The notes under the pieces are model-generated. The model worked only from the letters and a program-made list of their open reading frames with translations. It made no database searches and had not been told where the DNA came from. From the NCBI RefSeq assembly GCF_020184175.1, contig NC_065532.1, positions 14,198,001-14,262,000 on the forward strand: a stretch of 64,000 nucleotides of DNA. The letters are read 5' to 3'. Shown here in pieces: positions 51,901-64,000 of the stretch (positions are counted from its first letter, which is position 1; each line of letters opens with the position of its first letter). Both the position numbers and the translations under genes were made by a program. The stretch comes from Aphis gossypii. Its lineage: Eukaryota > Arthropoda > Insecta > Hemiptera > Aphididae.

Positions 51901-53940
51901 AGCCTAAATTAATTCATAAATGCGTATTTTAATGGTTTTGCCATTAAATATTCGTAAGAATGAATTTTAAATAACTTCTGTGCAGGTTTATTAAGGTTAT
52001 GCTCCATAAATTACGTATATATTATAAAATATTGCTAATAAAAATAAACTCAAAGTATTCTATAGCGTAATTTTTTATTTTTTTAATATTTTTTATAAAT
52101 ATTTATCCGAGGATTTTTCTCTTGAAAAATACCTATACCAATTTTAAATAACTAAACTGATTTTTACTATGCGAATTGTATTGTTCACACATTTGGTAGC
52201 TTAAATTTTCTTACAACACTATAGAGAATGTGTAGACGCTTTTAATATAATATACCTTATACCTATTATACATACATAATCGATATAATAGATTTATAGG
52301 AAACTTTTAATGCTCTTAAGTTTAGGGAAAATAAATAATTTTATATAGTATCACGTTGATGTTTGTGACATGTCTGTTGAGTATTTAACGATAAGTTATT
52401 TATAAATTAAAATATGTATATCATATCTTACTGATAATTAATTATAATTCCTTAGTACTTACTAATATTAATCAGTGATTATTTTTCGACGAAATAAACT
52501 AAAACTAATTGAACAATTCTATGCCGACACAAATCATTTACTTAGTTTCTACAAATCAGTTAAATCGGATTCTTCAATCAATTCATTTCAGAAGATGCTT
52601 TCCATTCACTTAATGATAAGACGTTATTATTAATGCATATTACATTATGTAATATTTTTTAACAAAAGTAAATGCATCTTCTGCTATTTTTTATTGAATG
52701 GAAGAAAATCCTAGCCCTAATTATTAATCAAATCATGATATTAACATATAATTAATTATTAGAGTTATATAAAAATAATTAGAATTTGTTATAATTTCCA
52801 TCGTGAATTATAACGATAAACTGTGATGTGTAAGCATTAATTGTACACAAATACCGGTAAACGCAAACTATAGTTTAAATAAACATTTTTTTTTTTACTG
52901 ATTTTAGTTTTTTGAATTGTGAAATGAAATTACCTACCTCTATAATAATATATTTATTAGATGTAATTTGGTTTTGGAATGGCTACGATCCGATAAAATA
53001 CTCTACAGTCTGCAGTCTCTACGAATACAGTCTCTAAACACTTTTTTTTCTTCTAATTTTAATGAAAAATTCTTGTAGTTGAAGATATTTTTAATTGAAA
53101 GAAAAAAACATTTCAAATTGTTTTCATTTCATGTTTGAACGTACACAACAATACACAGGTCACATTACAAGTTGATTGTGTAGTATATATTATTCATTTT
53201 AATTGAAATTTTTAGAACATCAGATTTAATATTTTGACTTAAATAATTAAATAGTTCAAATACGTTAGTGTTGTGCTTCTATTGTTTATTTTAATATAAT
53301 AATTTCGTTACACGTGATAAGTATCTATATGTTATATAATGCAATAATAAATAAAGTCGTTCACTTTTAAACTTTGTTCTGTTTCTTTGAAACCTTGCAG
53401 ACTACTTTTACAATCATATGACGATTAATAAAGTTTTAGCCTTTGAGTATACCCAGTATTCTGTACAGCAATATAATGCGTTACACACATAATAAGTTTA
53501 CTCCTCAATATATTATACCGGAATAAATCCATAACCTGGTAATATTGAAAACATCTAGTGGTATTGTCAAAGTTATATTTCCGTTTGTAATATCTCAATC
53601 AATATTGCCAAATCATTCTTTGAAAAACAATTTCTAAAAATATGCAATTATATTGCAGCCTTTTATTACCAAAACAAGAGCCATTCTCTCGATTGTGGGC
53701 TAACTTTTTAATAAACAATATTAAAATATCGTATGAAAATCGATCAGACACGGTCTTGACGACGTTTAGTTTGATAACAGTTATTAGTAAGCAGCATCAT
53801 ATTTAAGTTTTTAAACGGGTAATTAAAACCGTTTTTATTATAAAGCGACCTACGGCTTTTTAGTATAAAAAAATCGATTTAGTAAAAACGATTTAAAACC
53901 GTGATATCGATGCATTTCGAAAAACGAGATTCGCACGTCA
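42966..53940. other. Long AT-rich intergenic region
   Basis: About 11 kb without a recognisable gene. Noted inside: an 18-bp perfect palindrome at 44585-44602, a slightly GC-richer island at 46540-46735 and interleaved short inverted repeats at 52590-52705. Otherwise homopolymers and AT-rich DNA. It could equally be intron of a neighbouring gene outside the window. Confidence 0.6.
44585..44602. repeat. 18-bp perfect palindrome CGTTCTCTATAGAGAACG
   Basis: The two 9-base halves are exact reverse complements with no spacer. It could bind a dimeric factor but matches no motif I can name. The spacing does not fit a heat-shock element. Confidence 0.6.
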
Positions 53941-53949
53941 ATTAGTAGG

Positions 53950-54660
53950 GTTTTTTTCCCCAGCGGTATATTTTATGCGTAAAAAATTGTGATTATTATT
54001 GCTGTACTATTTTTTTGTTTAACTACGGTCGCGGCGGTGCCCTTTAAGACCTCTGTCTGTACGCGAACGCCAAAAAAGTCCGCCCGAAACCTTCGACTGC
54101 ACCAAACCGCGGTGAAATAGATACGTTTTCCGGCTATTATTATCATATCGTCCCCCGACGGAGTTCGGCGTCGACTACGATTTATGCGCAAAGACTTGCG
54201 AGTTGTCAATGTAATAGTGCAGTATAATCGCCGTTCAGGTGCCGCAGTAGTATCGATTCGCGTAAAAGTCTCGTAACGTACGGGCGGGTCGTCGTCGTCG
54301 GAATATAATAATAAATTATTGGCTCGGTGCGTCGTAAATCGGATCTGCAAACGTTTATGCCCCCTCGGGCGTCGGCGTTTGCCGCACAAGACGCGACCGC
54401 TCTAGTGTCGTTCCCGCGGCCGACTCGCCGTCGCATTATACACAATATACGCGTCTACGTGTTCGGTAACAATGCCACTTCAAAGTTTCGTCGCGAAGTT
54501 TCTTAATTAGTCGTAACTAACCGCCACCGCCGTTTTTGCCGCCCGCTGCCGCCCCGCCCGGAAGACTGCATCCGGAAAACCGCCTCATATAGCCCGGACG
54601 CGACGATTATATTGTACGCGAGACACGTGGCGGTCTCCCGACGACAACGATGGTGGTGTA
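53950..54660. promoter_or_regulatory. CpG island (candidate promoter / first-exon region)
   Basis: This is the strongest CpG-rich block in the second half of the window (CCGCCACCGCCG near 54521; GCCGCCCCGCCCGG near 54549). It is followed by CATATAGCCCGGACGCGACG and, at 54650, an ATG with only a 12-codon frame. A 138-codon minus-strand frame is low-complexity Arg/Thr-rich, as expected from CpG-rich DNA, and has no domain. The block resembles insect housekeeping or developmental promoters in an AT-rich genome. Direction and target gene are unknown. Confidence 0.35.
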
Positions 54661-56400
54661 CGATAATTATTATTATAGTAATATATAATTTATTGATTTA
54701 CACTGTTTATTAAAAACGCAAAATACCTGCGTATGTTTATCGAATCGTAATAAGAGTAAACGACAAGGCGAACAGCAGTTTTATGACCGGTCTCGATCGA
54801 TGGTCTTATCGCGTTTGAACGAAATAAACAAATAGTAAAGAATATTTTGTTCGTTCAATAATATTATTATTGTTTTAAAACGTACTCAAATAATACAAAT
54901 ATATGATATTATAATGTTTTCCGTTTATACGACGAATGTCGTGTTTACACGTCTTATTTATATTCTTCCGTTATATCATTAGAATTATATTATAATAATA
55001 TTTACTATGACCGTCAGCCGGCGCGATGTATAGATAATAACGGTACACGAGCGTATAGGGGATTTCCGTAGGGTATTCTGTGCTGTTACTTTCGATCTGC
55101 AAACGAATTTATTAAGATTTGTTAAAACGAATTTGGTTTGATATTGTCATAGCGATGATAGAAATAATACTAATATGACGTCGATCAGAGTATGTATACA
55201 TATTGGTCTTTGACCACTGCTGTAGATACGTCATCGAAAATCAACTTTATTTGGATTTGTACGTAAATTACACGAATAACGGGTGGAGACCATAATATGG
55301 ATATAGCAAAAAAGATCTACCGAAATGATATTAAAACTTCGACCCGGCGGTGCAATAATTATTATACGAGTTCGATATTAGCGAATTCTTTCATTGCGAC
55401 GTTAGTTAAACACTACACGATAAAAATAACGTCCGATTGAATCATACGCATTAATATTTCTATCGCAAAATATAATTAATAACTTTATTTTTGAATTACC
55501 GATAAAGTGGTAAAAATAAAAAACATATAAAATTAGAAAATGTATAACATGTAATCGATGACGAATATAACGAATTTACATTGAATTATAAAAATATAAA
55601 CCGACTACGGTAATCAATATTTTTAAAATAACCACCTAGACTTTATGGGAAGCAAATATTATACGCGAACAGACATTTCCGAAAATAACGTTAACGTGTT
55701 TGTTATACGTTATTTTTAACGTACGTCTTACAAAAAGTCAACATTATAACGATTTGCACTATAGTGTGTTAGGCGAAAACGTTCTCTCGTGCGTGCGTGT
55801 GTCGGCTTCTTTGGGTGACGTTCGATTAAATAGCGTTTCGTTTGAGCTCGTTTCACCGAGCTCAGGAGTCCCCTTAATTGAATATTTTACAAGACAAAAC
55901 TTTTATAATACTCTCGGCGTTTGATCTTTTAGCCATGTGTGCTCCGGTCGTGTACTCGGGTGTACCTCATCATGTGCTCGGAATCGTTTAGGTGATTGCA
56001 CGCGTACGTCTAGACATTCGATTAAGACACAATTCGCCGGGGCTCGCTGTAATCGTTACTAAAGCGAATATAATATATTATATAATATTATTCCTGAGAG
56101 CAGGTAAAGTGCGCGTAAAGCGTGATGTGCTCTTTTAAGTTCTAAAGCGGATGGTATCCACACGCGGTGAACGTGTGTGCACGTCAAATTGTACGACGCA
56201 TTAAATAATCGTTATAATAATAATAATACGCCTAAGTCATATTAAGTATACATCACACGTCGCGAAATTTTAGCGATTCCAAACCTTCGGACGAGCAGTC
56301 GAAAACGAACTCGTCTGTACGTTCTAAGTTCGAAACGATCGATCCGCAGTGACTGATCGCTATAGATTAATGACACGATACAGATTATCCGTGGTAAAAT
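54661..56400. other. Moderately CpG-rich flank of the island
   Basis: Elevated CpG continues in patches, for example 55770-56000 and 56100-56345. GAGCAG|GTAAAG at about 56098-56108 is a possible plus-strand splice donor. No coding exon is recognised. A 74-codon plus-strand frame at 55700-55924 has no family resemblance. Confidence 0.3.
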
Positions 56401-59400
56401 TATCATTTCATTTCATATTATTATTATTATCATTATAGTATCATAGTTTTTTTAATGAGCCACATTCGTCTCGAAAACGTATTTGCAGCACTCATCGAGA
56501 ATGAAGAGGCGCAACAGACAAATCGCGATTGAAAAGTATTTTTCACTAAATCGTCATTATACCGTAACGGAACCGTCATTCGATGCGATTCGTTATATTA
56601 TTGTGATAGTCTTATTTATAATATTATAAAATATATCACTGTGATTCACAAGCATTCCTCATTTTTGCTTTGAATAATGATTTTTTTGTAATTTTTATTA
56701 TTTTTCTTTTTTTTTAGTATTTCATTATTATATTATCAAATATTTATACAATACCATTTAAGAAGTAGTCCGGTGATGGTAGAAACTTTTTTTTTAGGTA
56801 GAAGTCAATATTTATTACCGTCAATTTATTCTTAAGTGGATGAACCTGCTTATTGAAATACTAGATACAATTTTCAAATTGAAGTAGCAATAAAAAAACC
56901 ACGTAAAAATTATATTAGTTCTACCTATTAAATACTACTGTAAATATAATTGTAATATTAATTAATATAAGAATCTTATTTTTAAATAAGCCTTTTGCAC
57001 ATACAATATTATATTGTTAAAGACGTACTAAACCAGAGGTCGCTAACCTTTTCGAACAAGTGAATTACATTTGAAATTTGAATCCCCTGGTGATCGACTT
57101 CCAGCAGAATTTTTAGGCCTTTAGGAATAAACTTGTTTGATGAGCAAAAAAAAAGGACTGGGTGAGGCGATCTTTGTACTAAAAAACGTTTGCCAGCCGT
57201 GTTGAATTCCTATTGGTTGTGAACAATTTTGACGCAGACCAGTGCAATTTATTAAAATGTGAGATCTTCAAGTCTACAAAGAACTAAATAAGTTATAACA
57301 ACTATCTTAAAAATTAGTTCTATAATAATTATATTTTCAGTTAAAAAGCAACTTTTGTTATTATACTTTTATCATGAGGGTATCAAAAATAGAATAAATA
57401 GATAAAAATATTATTCTTATAATATATTTACCATTAAAAAATGCGAAGCCACACTAACATGAAACTTGTACGACTTACATACTCATTGACCTGACATTGG
57501 TTTTTGATAAGATAGGTTTTTGTAAATTTGAATCATTGAAAATTTATTTGTTTTTAAAATAATTATAAAAAGTATTAACAAAATAATTATTTTAAACTGT
57601 TTTGGGTATTAATTGCCTACATTTTACCTATAAATGCTATTTTTTATATTTTATTATACCATTTTGTTATCAAACTTACAATGTACACTGTACAACTGTA
57701 TGTATTGTGAATACATCCTTTTAAAATGTATACATAAAAACCATATTTATGCTTTTAATATGAATGAATTGAGTCCGCATCAATGTTGTCTGGCAACGAT
57801 GAATAAAAATTGAAATTCGAAGTCAATGCTGTCTAGAAAAGTAACTATTCTCTAAAATCTAACTTTTTTTATATAATTCTTAGTAATAATGTATTTTGAT
57901 GAGATGTCCTTATTTTAGTCCTATTTTATTCAAATAATATCAAATTAATTTATTATAACTGAATATCTAGAAATATTATGTTACTATCAGGAAAAATAGT
58001 GAGTTTACCTTTTTAAAATTGATATTATTTGGAAATACTTATTCATATTTTACATACATTAATAGCTATATTTTTGATTATCGCGATCACGTATAATTTT
58101 GTGGATATAATATAATAATACACATTTTTCCCTTTGAGAAATTTTATTTTTGTACATAAGTACATATATTTAGCACCCAACATTTTATGAATTGAAAACT
58201 ACCAAAATATGGATGCACTTATTTGCTTAAAAACACTGTTATATACCCTTACAATGTTTTTTTCTTATTTTTTAAATACTTGCAAAAATAAAATCATAGG
58301 TATTAAATACAATTGTTATTTAATTTTTATTAACTGATTGTTAAACACATTATTTTATAATACAATTAAAAATAAAAATAATAATTGAAATAGAAAATTT
58401 TAAAATTAATACTCTTAGGTATTATTTTTTAAGCGTTACAAATCACAATAATTAAAGACTGTAATCGGTACTCCTCCATCAAGCATAACTAAAAGTCTAT
58501 AAATATATTTTTAATTTACTTATCGATAAAATGTTTAGGCAAGAACATGATAGTTGATTCTAACATTCAGTTGATACGGAAAAAATTGAAAAATAAGTGA
58601 ATAAATAAAATATAAGCCTCGAAGTATACAATTAGATGCTAAATACAATATTTGATTTGTATATGACGTATTAGTATACGTTAATAATGTACCATATAAT
58701 TCAAATTTGTATTTTATCTAGTAATTAAAGTAATAGTAATAAAAGTCATACAGATGTATGAACTTCCATGTATGTATAATATATGTATATATAAGAATGT
58801 TTCCAAGTAGAAAATTATAAACACAACTTATAATACAATATAATGAAGCATTAATATAAATAATCATAAAAACTTTTCACTTTTTATTAAATAGGACATT
58901 AATACCAATTTAATAATATTAGTTGTATAATATCATATAGTTTAGTTATTTATGTATCTAAATATATTTCACTTTGAAACGTAAACTATTGCCTATTGTA
59001 ATATTAATATTAAATTAATTTGTTACATATTAATCATTTGGTATTATAATAATATAACCACTGTTCGTTACTTTGGTCACCATAGCAATACTGTATTAAC
59101 ATTTTACACTCATCAGTTGTCTTTAGAATAATTACTAAACATAGTCATCATTGAGTGGTGGTAGTTATTATCAAAGGTAGCGTTAGTGAATGCTAATAAT
59201 CAAACTAGTAATAAAATACCTGGGCAGTAAGTTTCTCATATATTTGCTTCTTATTCACTGTTATCGCTGTCTGATTTTAAACTGCAGAGCGACAATGTCT
59301 TGTTTAACAATATACCTAGTGAAGGAGTTCACTTCTATTTTAAACTTTATCATACAACGTATTTGATTCTTAATCAAAGTTTGAGCATCTACCTTTAAAA

Positions 59401-60430
59401 ATATTTAATTCACTTGTGTAATAAGATAATTTTATGATTATAAATATTTATGTGGTAGAAATAAAAGTAATTAATGTATTATAAAATATTAAATCCATTA
59501 TTTAATTTATTTAACTTAAAATAATTAAGGTATAGAATTTAATAATATTGAAGGCCGACAAATTAAAATAGTTTAAACTTTATAGTGATTCAGTCCTATT
59601 AAAATATTAATCACTCGACTTAAACCTGTACTATAATATTAATATAATAATACATTTTGCTGTTATAGACTTAAAACGTCTGCATTTCTCATCACTATAG
59701 CCACTTGCTTTTTCCAAGTTTAATGCAGTAAGTTTTGTATAATATTATGTCAGTTTAATTTTATTAGTAAATACATTTTTTTTTTTCAGAATAAAAATCC
59801 GTTTCTCAAACGCTAAATGTTATCTTAATGGAATAAATTTCATTACAGCATAACAAAAATGCAATACTTCTTTCAAAGTTTATTTACTAATTAAAATTAG
59901 AGTAACAACTTTGTCTATACAGTGGCAGTTTTAATGTTTAAATGTCATTTAAAATTAATGCAATTTGCAGCTAAATGATTTATTAACTACGCTATGATGT
60001 ATTGCTATATATTTTAATTTAATGTTTATAAAGCACTGATTTTTTTTATTTTGAAAAATAAATAAAATAACAGTATTATATATTACGATGTCAACCATAA
60101 AATTCATAATATATGTATCTAATTCTGCAATTACATAAATAGTTCAATGGACAAATGTATATATACTAATAAGTCGTACACAATTTGAAACATAAACAAC
60201 GGTGTCTCAGTAAAATCTCACGCTCGTAGAATCTTTACTAAGGAGTGGAGGGTAAGACTATTATAAGACAATATAATTTACCTGTAATGGAGGTTGTATT
60301 TCATCGAAAAATGCCTTTACAGTGTGTACAGTTTTGCAGTTTTTAACCTAGAACAATTGTACAACCCCTATCCCAGTGTCATATAGTTATATTGTACGGG
60401 AAAGGAAAATATTACCTTATAACATCGGAA
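56401..60430. other. AT-rich intergenic or intronic DNA
   Basis: No gene seen apart from the possible short hAT-type element at 57034-57201. An acceptor-like pyrimidine tract with TTTTTTCAG at about 59780-59789 is not followed by coding sequence. Confidence 0.6.
57034..57201. mobile_element. Possible short hAT-type non-autonomous element
   Basis: The left end CAGAGGTCGCTAACCTTTT matches the common hAT terminal style CAGxGGTCGxxAACC. About 165 bases on, ACGTTTGCCAGCCGTG is a degenerate inverted copy (expected AAGGTTxGCGACCTCTG). It has no coding sequence. An 8-bp target duplication could not be found, so the right end is uncertain. Confidence 0.4.
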
Positions 60431-60445
60431 TACCTTCAGTGCTAG

Positions 60446-60598
60446 TCAGTGCCAAACTCATACAACGTTTTCCCGTGCCACGTCCGATCTATGTGGTCGT
60501 AGTGATCGTAAAGATTAAAGAGGTGGAGAATATTATTCAGTGTCGTCGGTGCGCGATAAAGAGAAAAGTTCGTGATAGAGTCGACGTCAACTTACTCG
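60446..60598 (+). ncRNA. Candidate first exon of a non-coding or 5'UTR transcript
   Basis: A GC-richer block in AT-rich DNA. It begins near TCAGT (within CTAGTCAGTGCC), which fits the arthropod initiator motif. It ends at CTTACTCG|GTATGTAC, a good splice donor. An open frame covers 60376-60627, but joining the donor to the next acceptor at 60811 stops it within three codons, so the exon is probably untranslated. No TATA box or clear downstream promoter element is seen. The start is a guess. Confidence 0.3.
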
Positions 60599-60810
60599 GT
60601 ATGTACAAGTTCTTCATTGTAATGTAAGACATGATTTGTATTTCATCATTACACAAGTTGCTTTATATGCATATCTATGTCTTCGTTTTATCATTCCTAA
60701 TGATTCTTGTACAGATTATACGATATATGTAGACATATTGAAATTCACGTATAATATAATAATATAGACAGTGCTGTTTTACGAATACTAATTGTTTTTT
60801 TTTTTTTCAG
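60599..60810 (+). other. Candidate 212-bp intron
   Basis: GTATGT donor and a strong acceptor: a 17-base T-rich tract followed by CAG at 60808-60810. The length is typical of short insect introns. The exon after it would start TTAGTTAATTC and has no long frame. Confidence 0.3.
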
Positions 60811-60899
60811 TTAGTTAATTCTTTGTTGTTTCGTGTTTTCGGTATTGGTTATTGTGAATTCGTGAACCCGCAGTCATCATAAAATTCTCTAGAGAGTTG

Positions 60900-63800
60900 T
60901 TGGCATGTTTTTTCACGTTTATTTTAATGTTTTCACATTCACTGCTGTAAAAATATTTTCATTATTTTTTAGTTAACATTAGAACGAGTAATTAGAGTTT
61001 AAAACTATAACTTTGATGTCTGTGTGTGCATATATTCGGAAACGTTTGTATGAGCGAATTTAACAAATCGATTATTCACGTCTGACAAAAAAACAGATTT
61101 TATATTTTTGATTGGAATGATTTTATGATTTTGTATAATTGCATTAGTTCGTATTTGTGTTAAGATGGAATATCCAATATAACTCAGCCATTCAAACTAA
61201 AGGTTAATTTCTTGATGAAAGTTCAAGTATATATTTGATTATATTTACATTATATTTCTGTTTTATAATGTAATTGATTTCTCATCATTAATAAACGTGC
61301 AATACAATTTAAAATTAAATTTAAGATGTAAACAGGTATATGCATTATACATACGCCATACATAAATGTATACGTTTATGAATGTTTGTTATCCAAATCG
61401 TACTCATTCGTATGTAACGTATATGAACGTATACAGAATTTGGGCAATGGATTTTTATATACATTCTTACACAGTATACATTTCAATAGCTTTATTTTTT
61501 TTTTATCTATTAAGTATGGAAATTGAAAAAAAAATGTTTTTAATTCAAATACATAATCATATGCTTACTATAAATAATATAATTCATTTTGTTCGAATAA
61601 AAATAAAAATATTTGAATTCCCTTGCTTTTACCTAATAATTTAAATTTTATAATAATGTCATTATTCAACCGTTAAAATATAAATTGTCAAACTCGAAAT
61701 AATAAAAAGTTACTATGATCAATAAATCATTGACAATTATATTAAAACGTTGTTGTTAGAAGTAAGTAGGTAGTGTACTAATCGAATTTATAAATAAAAC
61801 TTATAATTGAATATCTCTCAGTACAATTATTTTTTTAATAAGACCATAATAATATTCTATACTCCTTATAATATGGCTCGTAATAATCGTATTATAATCA
61901 TAAACTCCGATTGCGTCCACAGACCGTTCCCATAACATTATTGTTTATGAAATACAAAAACAAATATAAATACTTATGACGGTGTATCAGTGTATCACAC
62001 ATTATATTTATGAATAAAATACAATAATACGGCGCCAAAAATGAATTTATGTAAATATATACGTATTTTGGATTATGTATATACTATATATCAAGGGTAA
62101 TGTGTAGGTACGAATGGTTGTTTCTAAGTAATATATAGATATATTTTTTTTTATGAACAATGATTAATTAAGATTCGCTACGTCATTCGTTTCACCACGT
62201 AGACTATTTCGTCCACTAATTAGATAATTACATTTTTACGTTCGTAAAATATAAATTTAACAAAAAAAAAAAAAAGAACCATAAATTACTGCATGAAAAA
62301 AATATCGTGTTTATAAGTTACATCTATAATGTATACATATATTCAATCTGCATAAATGACACTCATGTACACAATTATTATACATATGTCGAAAGGATGT
62401 TGCAATAAAAAAAAAAAAAGGGATAATTGGATCAGTATATTATATAAAATGTAAAATACTAATAAAAAAAAAAAAAAAGAGTGAAAAAAACTATTAATTA
62501 ATTAATATATATATGTATGGACACCAAGCCCGTGAAAAGTGTTTCTTTTTAAATGTAACAAAATCACTAAAGCCGCCCTCCCGTTACTTGATGATTTTTT
62601 AACTAAAATTAATTAACACTGAACGCCCGGATCATCATTATTAAATTTTATCGTGTCGTTCGCGAATAAAAATAACATATAGCGTGTGAAATTAATTGAT
62701 ATTTTGATTTAAACAGAACGTTTTAGAGTTTTAGTGTGTGTGTATGTTTTATTTTATGAAAAAATATTTGAAAAAAACCTCCTCGTCAGAACATCCCCTT
62801 GGACATGACGACAAAATAACCCTAGTGAAGTCGAATGTACAGCTGACACTTGTTTATTACGCAGACGTGTGAAGACAAAAAAATAAATAAACGTTTAACG
62901 AAATTACATTCCTTTCCGCTACTCGCACCACAGTAAGTCGTATTGTGTTATAATTTGTACCCACGCCTACAACGTATTTATAACATAATTTTTATTTAAA
63001 CCGTATTATATATGTTACATAAGTATTCGATCAATAAACATAACCGATAGTAGAATAATATACATTAATTAATATGATTAATATATCTCTTAATGATGAA
63101 GGGACTTCGTCCTGTGGTTGTTACAGATACTACATAATATGATATAATTAATAATATTATGTATACGTTTTATTATTATTATTATTAGATAAATAGGTCA
63201 AGACGACACGGTTATTTTGTAACTTTATATTTGCACCGACCGGAGTATTTTCGGATAAAAATTCAGCGGAAAAATGAATCGGTTATTTTGCTAGATCATT
63301 GATCCACGATGGTTATTGAAGCGCAATAGTACTGTTAATATAATACCTAGTGAAGTGTTGCAAAGCCAATAATAGTGGACATTTTTAAACCGAAACGGAG
63401 AGTTTCGTCTTTTGTATCGGTGCGTAGGACTTTGAATCGGAATCCTGGAAACTATTGTTGGCTATAACTCTTATAAATAATGGGTAGCTATGTGTACGAC
63501 ACGGTTGCAAGTTGTAGGCGTGACAATATACGTCTGCGTCTTGTACTACTGAGCACACAGTGAAACGAAACGCATAAACCAAATTTAACAGATTTATTCG
63601 TAGATTGTAAATCGAGTTAAAACGCTAAAACATATTATAATATAGGCGTATACGATCACTGTTGATGAAACTACTCTTGAGGATGAACATTGTAAATGTT
63701 ATACATAATATTACATATCAATATTAAAGTCTGCAGTCATGGAACCGATGACTGTACAAATCGCTAACTCTCATCGAGTTTTATACTACGGTTGCTCAGG

Positions 63801-64000
63801 TAATAAGTGCTTAATATTGTAATAACAGTATTTTCTAAAGTCTTAAACTACAAACGTCTGTCCACATTCGTAAGAAACTTTTAATTGTTTTAAAGTGGAA
63901 ACTAATTTACGTGCTTAATAGTACTTTTACGAATATGACTACTCGTTCGCGCACCAAGTCATAAACTCATAAACGAACATGACTTGAATATATATTATAT
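60900..64000. other. AT-rich DNA to the end of the window
   Basis: Only A homopolymers (near 62264, 62407 and 62465) and short chance ORFs. Slight CpG enrichment around 63380-63560 without a recognisable exon. Nothing else seen. Confidence 0.6.

Noticed and set aside
59761..59800. Strong acceptor-like TTTTTTTTTTTTCAG
   Set aside because: The following sequence is AT-rich with no frame, no donor and no homology.
1..64000. CRISPR arrays, operons, riboswitches, prophage or other prokaryotic systems
   Set aside because: No regularly spaced repeats, no tightly packed gene runs and no ribosome-binding-site pattern. Exon-intron structure and a eukaryotic tRNA show nuclear insect DNA.

Overview
The window is nuclear DNA from an insect, most likely an aphid (Hemiptera, Aphididae). 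It is very AT-rich, full of A/T homopolymers and AAT/ATT microsatellites, with multi-kilobase introns, short GC-rich coding exons and scattered CpG-dense patches. Motifs such as TAGGTA/GGTAGGTA and one repeat at about 23.1 kb look aphid-like to me; this is recognition, not a database result. No bacterial-type gene organisation, operon or CRISPR array is present.

Region 1 (1-40.9 kb) holds the 3' part of one large plus-strand gene. Six exons (4810-4940, 12827-12986, 22088-22381, 24899-25216, 33407-33652, 39381-39820) join in one open frame of 528 residues plus stop. The first intron is phase 0 and the other four are phase 1. The product is the C-terminal part of a type I membrane protein of the Sidestep (Side) immunoglobulin family: an Ig domain split over two exons, a second Ig domain with an extra cysteine pair, a fibronectin type III-like domain, one transmembrane helix and a low-complexity cytoplasmic tail ending E-S-C-V, a likely class I PDZ ligand. 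The signal peptide and upstream Ig domains must lie before base 1. In Drosophila, Side proteins are cell-surface ligands for Beat receptors in axon guidance and synaptic partner choice; a neural adhesion role here is inferred from homology. A 3'UTR of about 1.1 kb follows, with three poly(A) signals.

The introns carry an antisense tRNA-Val(CAC) gene at 8070-8142, a 199-bp MITE with 21-bp terminal inverted repeats and a perfect 7-bp target duplication at 18.75 kb, a decayed Tigger/pogo-like DNA transposon at 36.7-37.35 kb, and several CpG-rich islands. One island (31.0-31.3 kb) has a perfect minus-strand splice donor and may be an antisense promoter plus first exon.

Region 2 (40.9-64 kb) contains no recognisable protein-coding gene. 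It holds CpG-rich patches at 42.4-42.7 kb (with a TATA box) and 53.95-56.35 kb, a possible short hAT-type element at 57.0-57.2 kb, and a candidate non-coding or 5'UTR exon pair with a 212-bp intron at 60.4-60.9 kb. The rest is AT-rich sequence in which I see nothing specific. I found no convincing new biological system. The items most worth checking are the MITE, the antisense donor in the CpG island, the intron-retention stop before the last coding exon, and the 60.4-kb transcript candidate.
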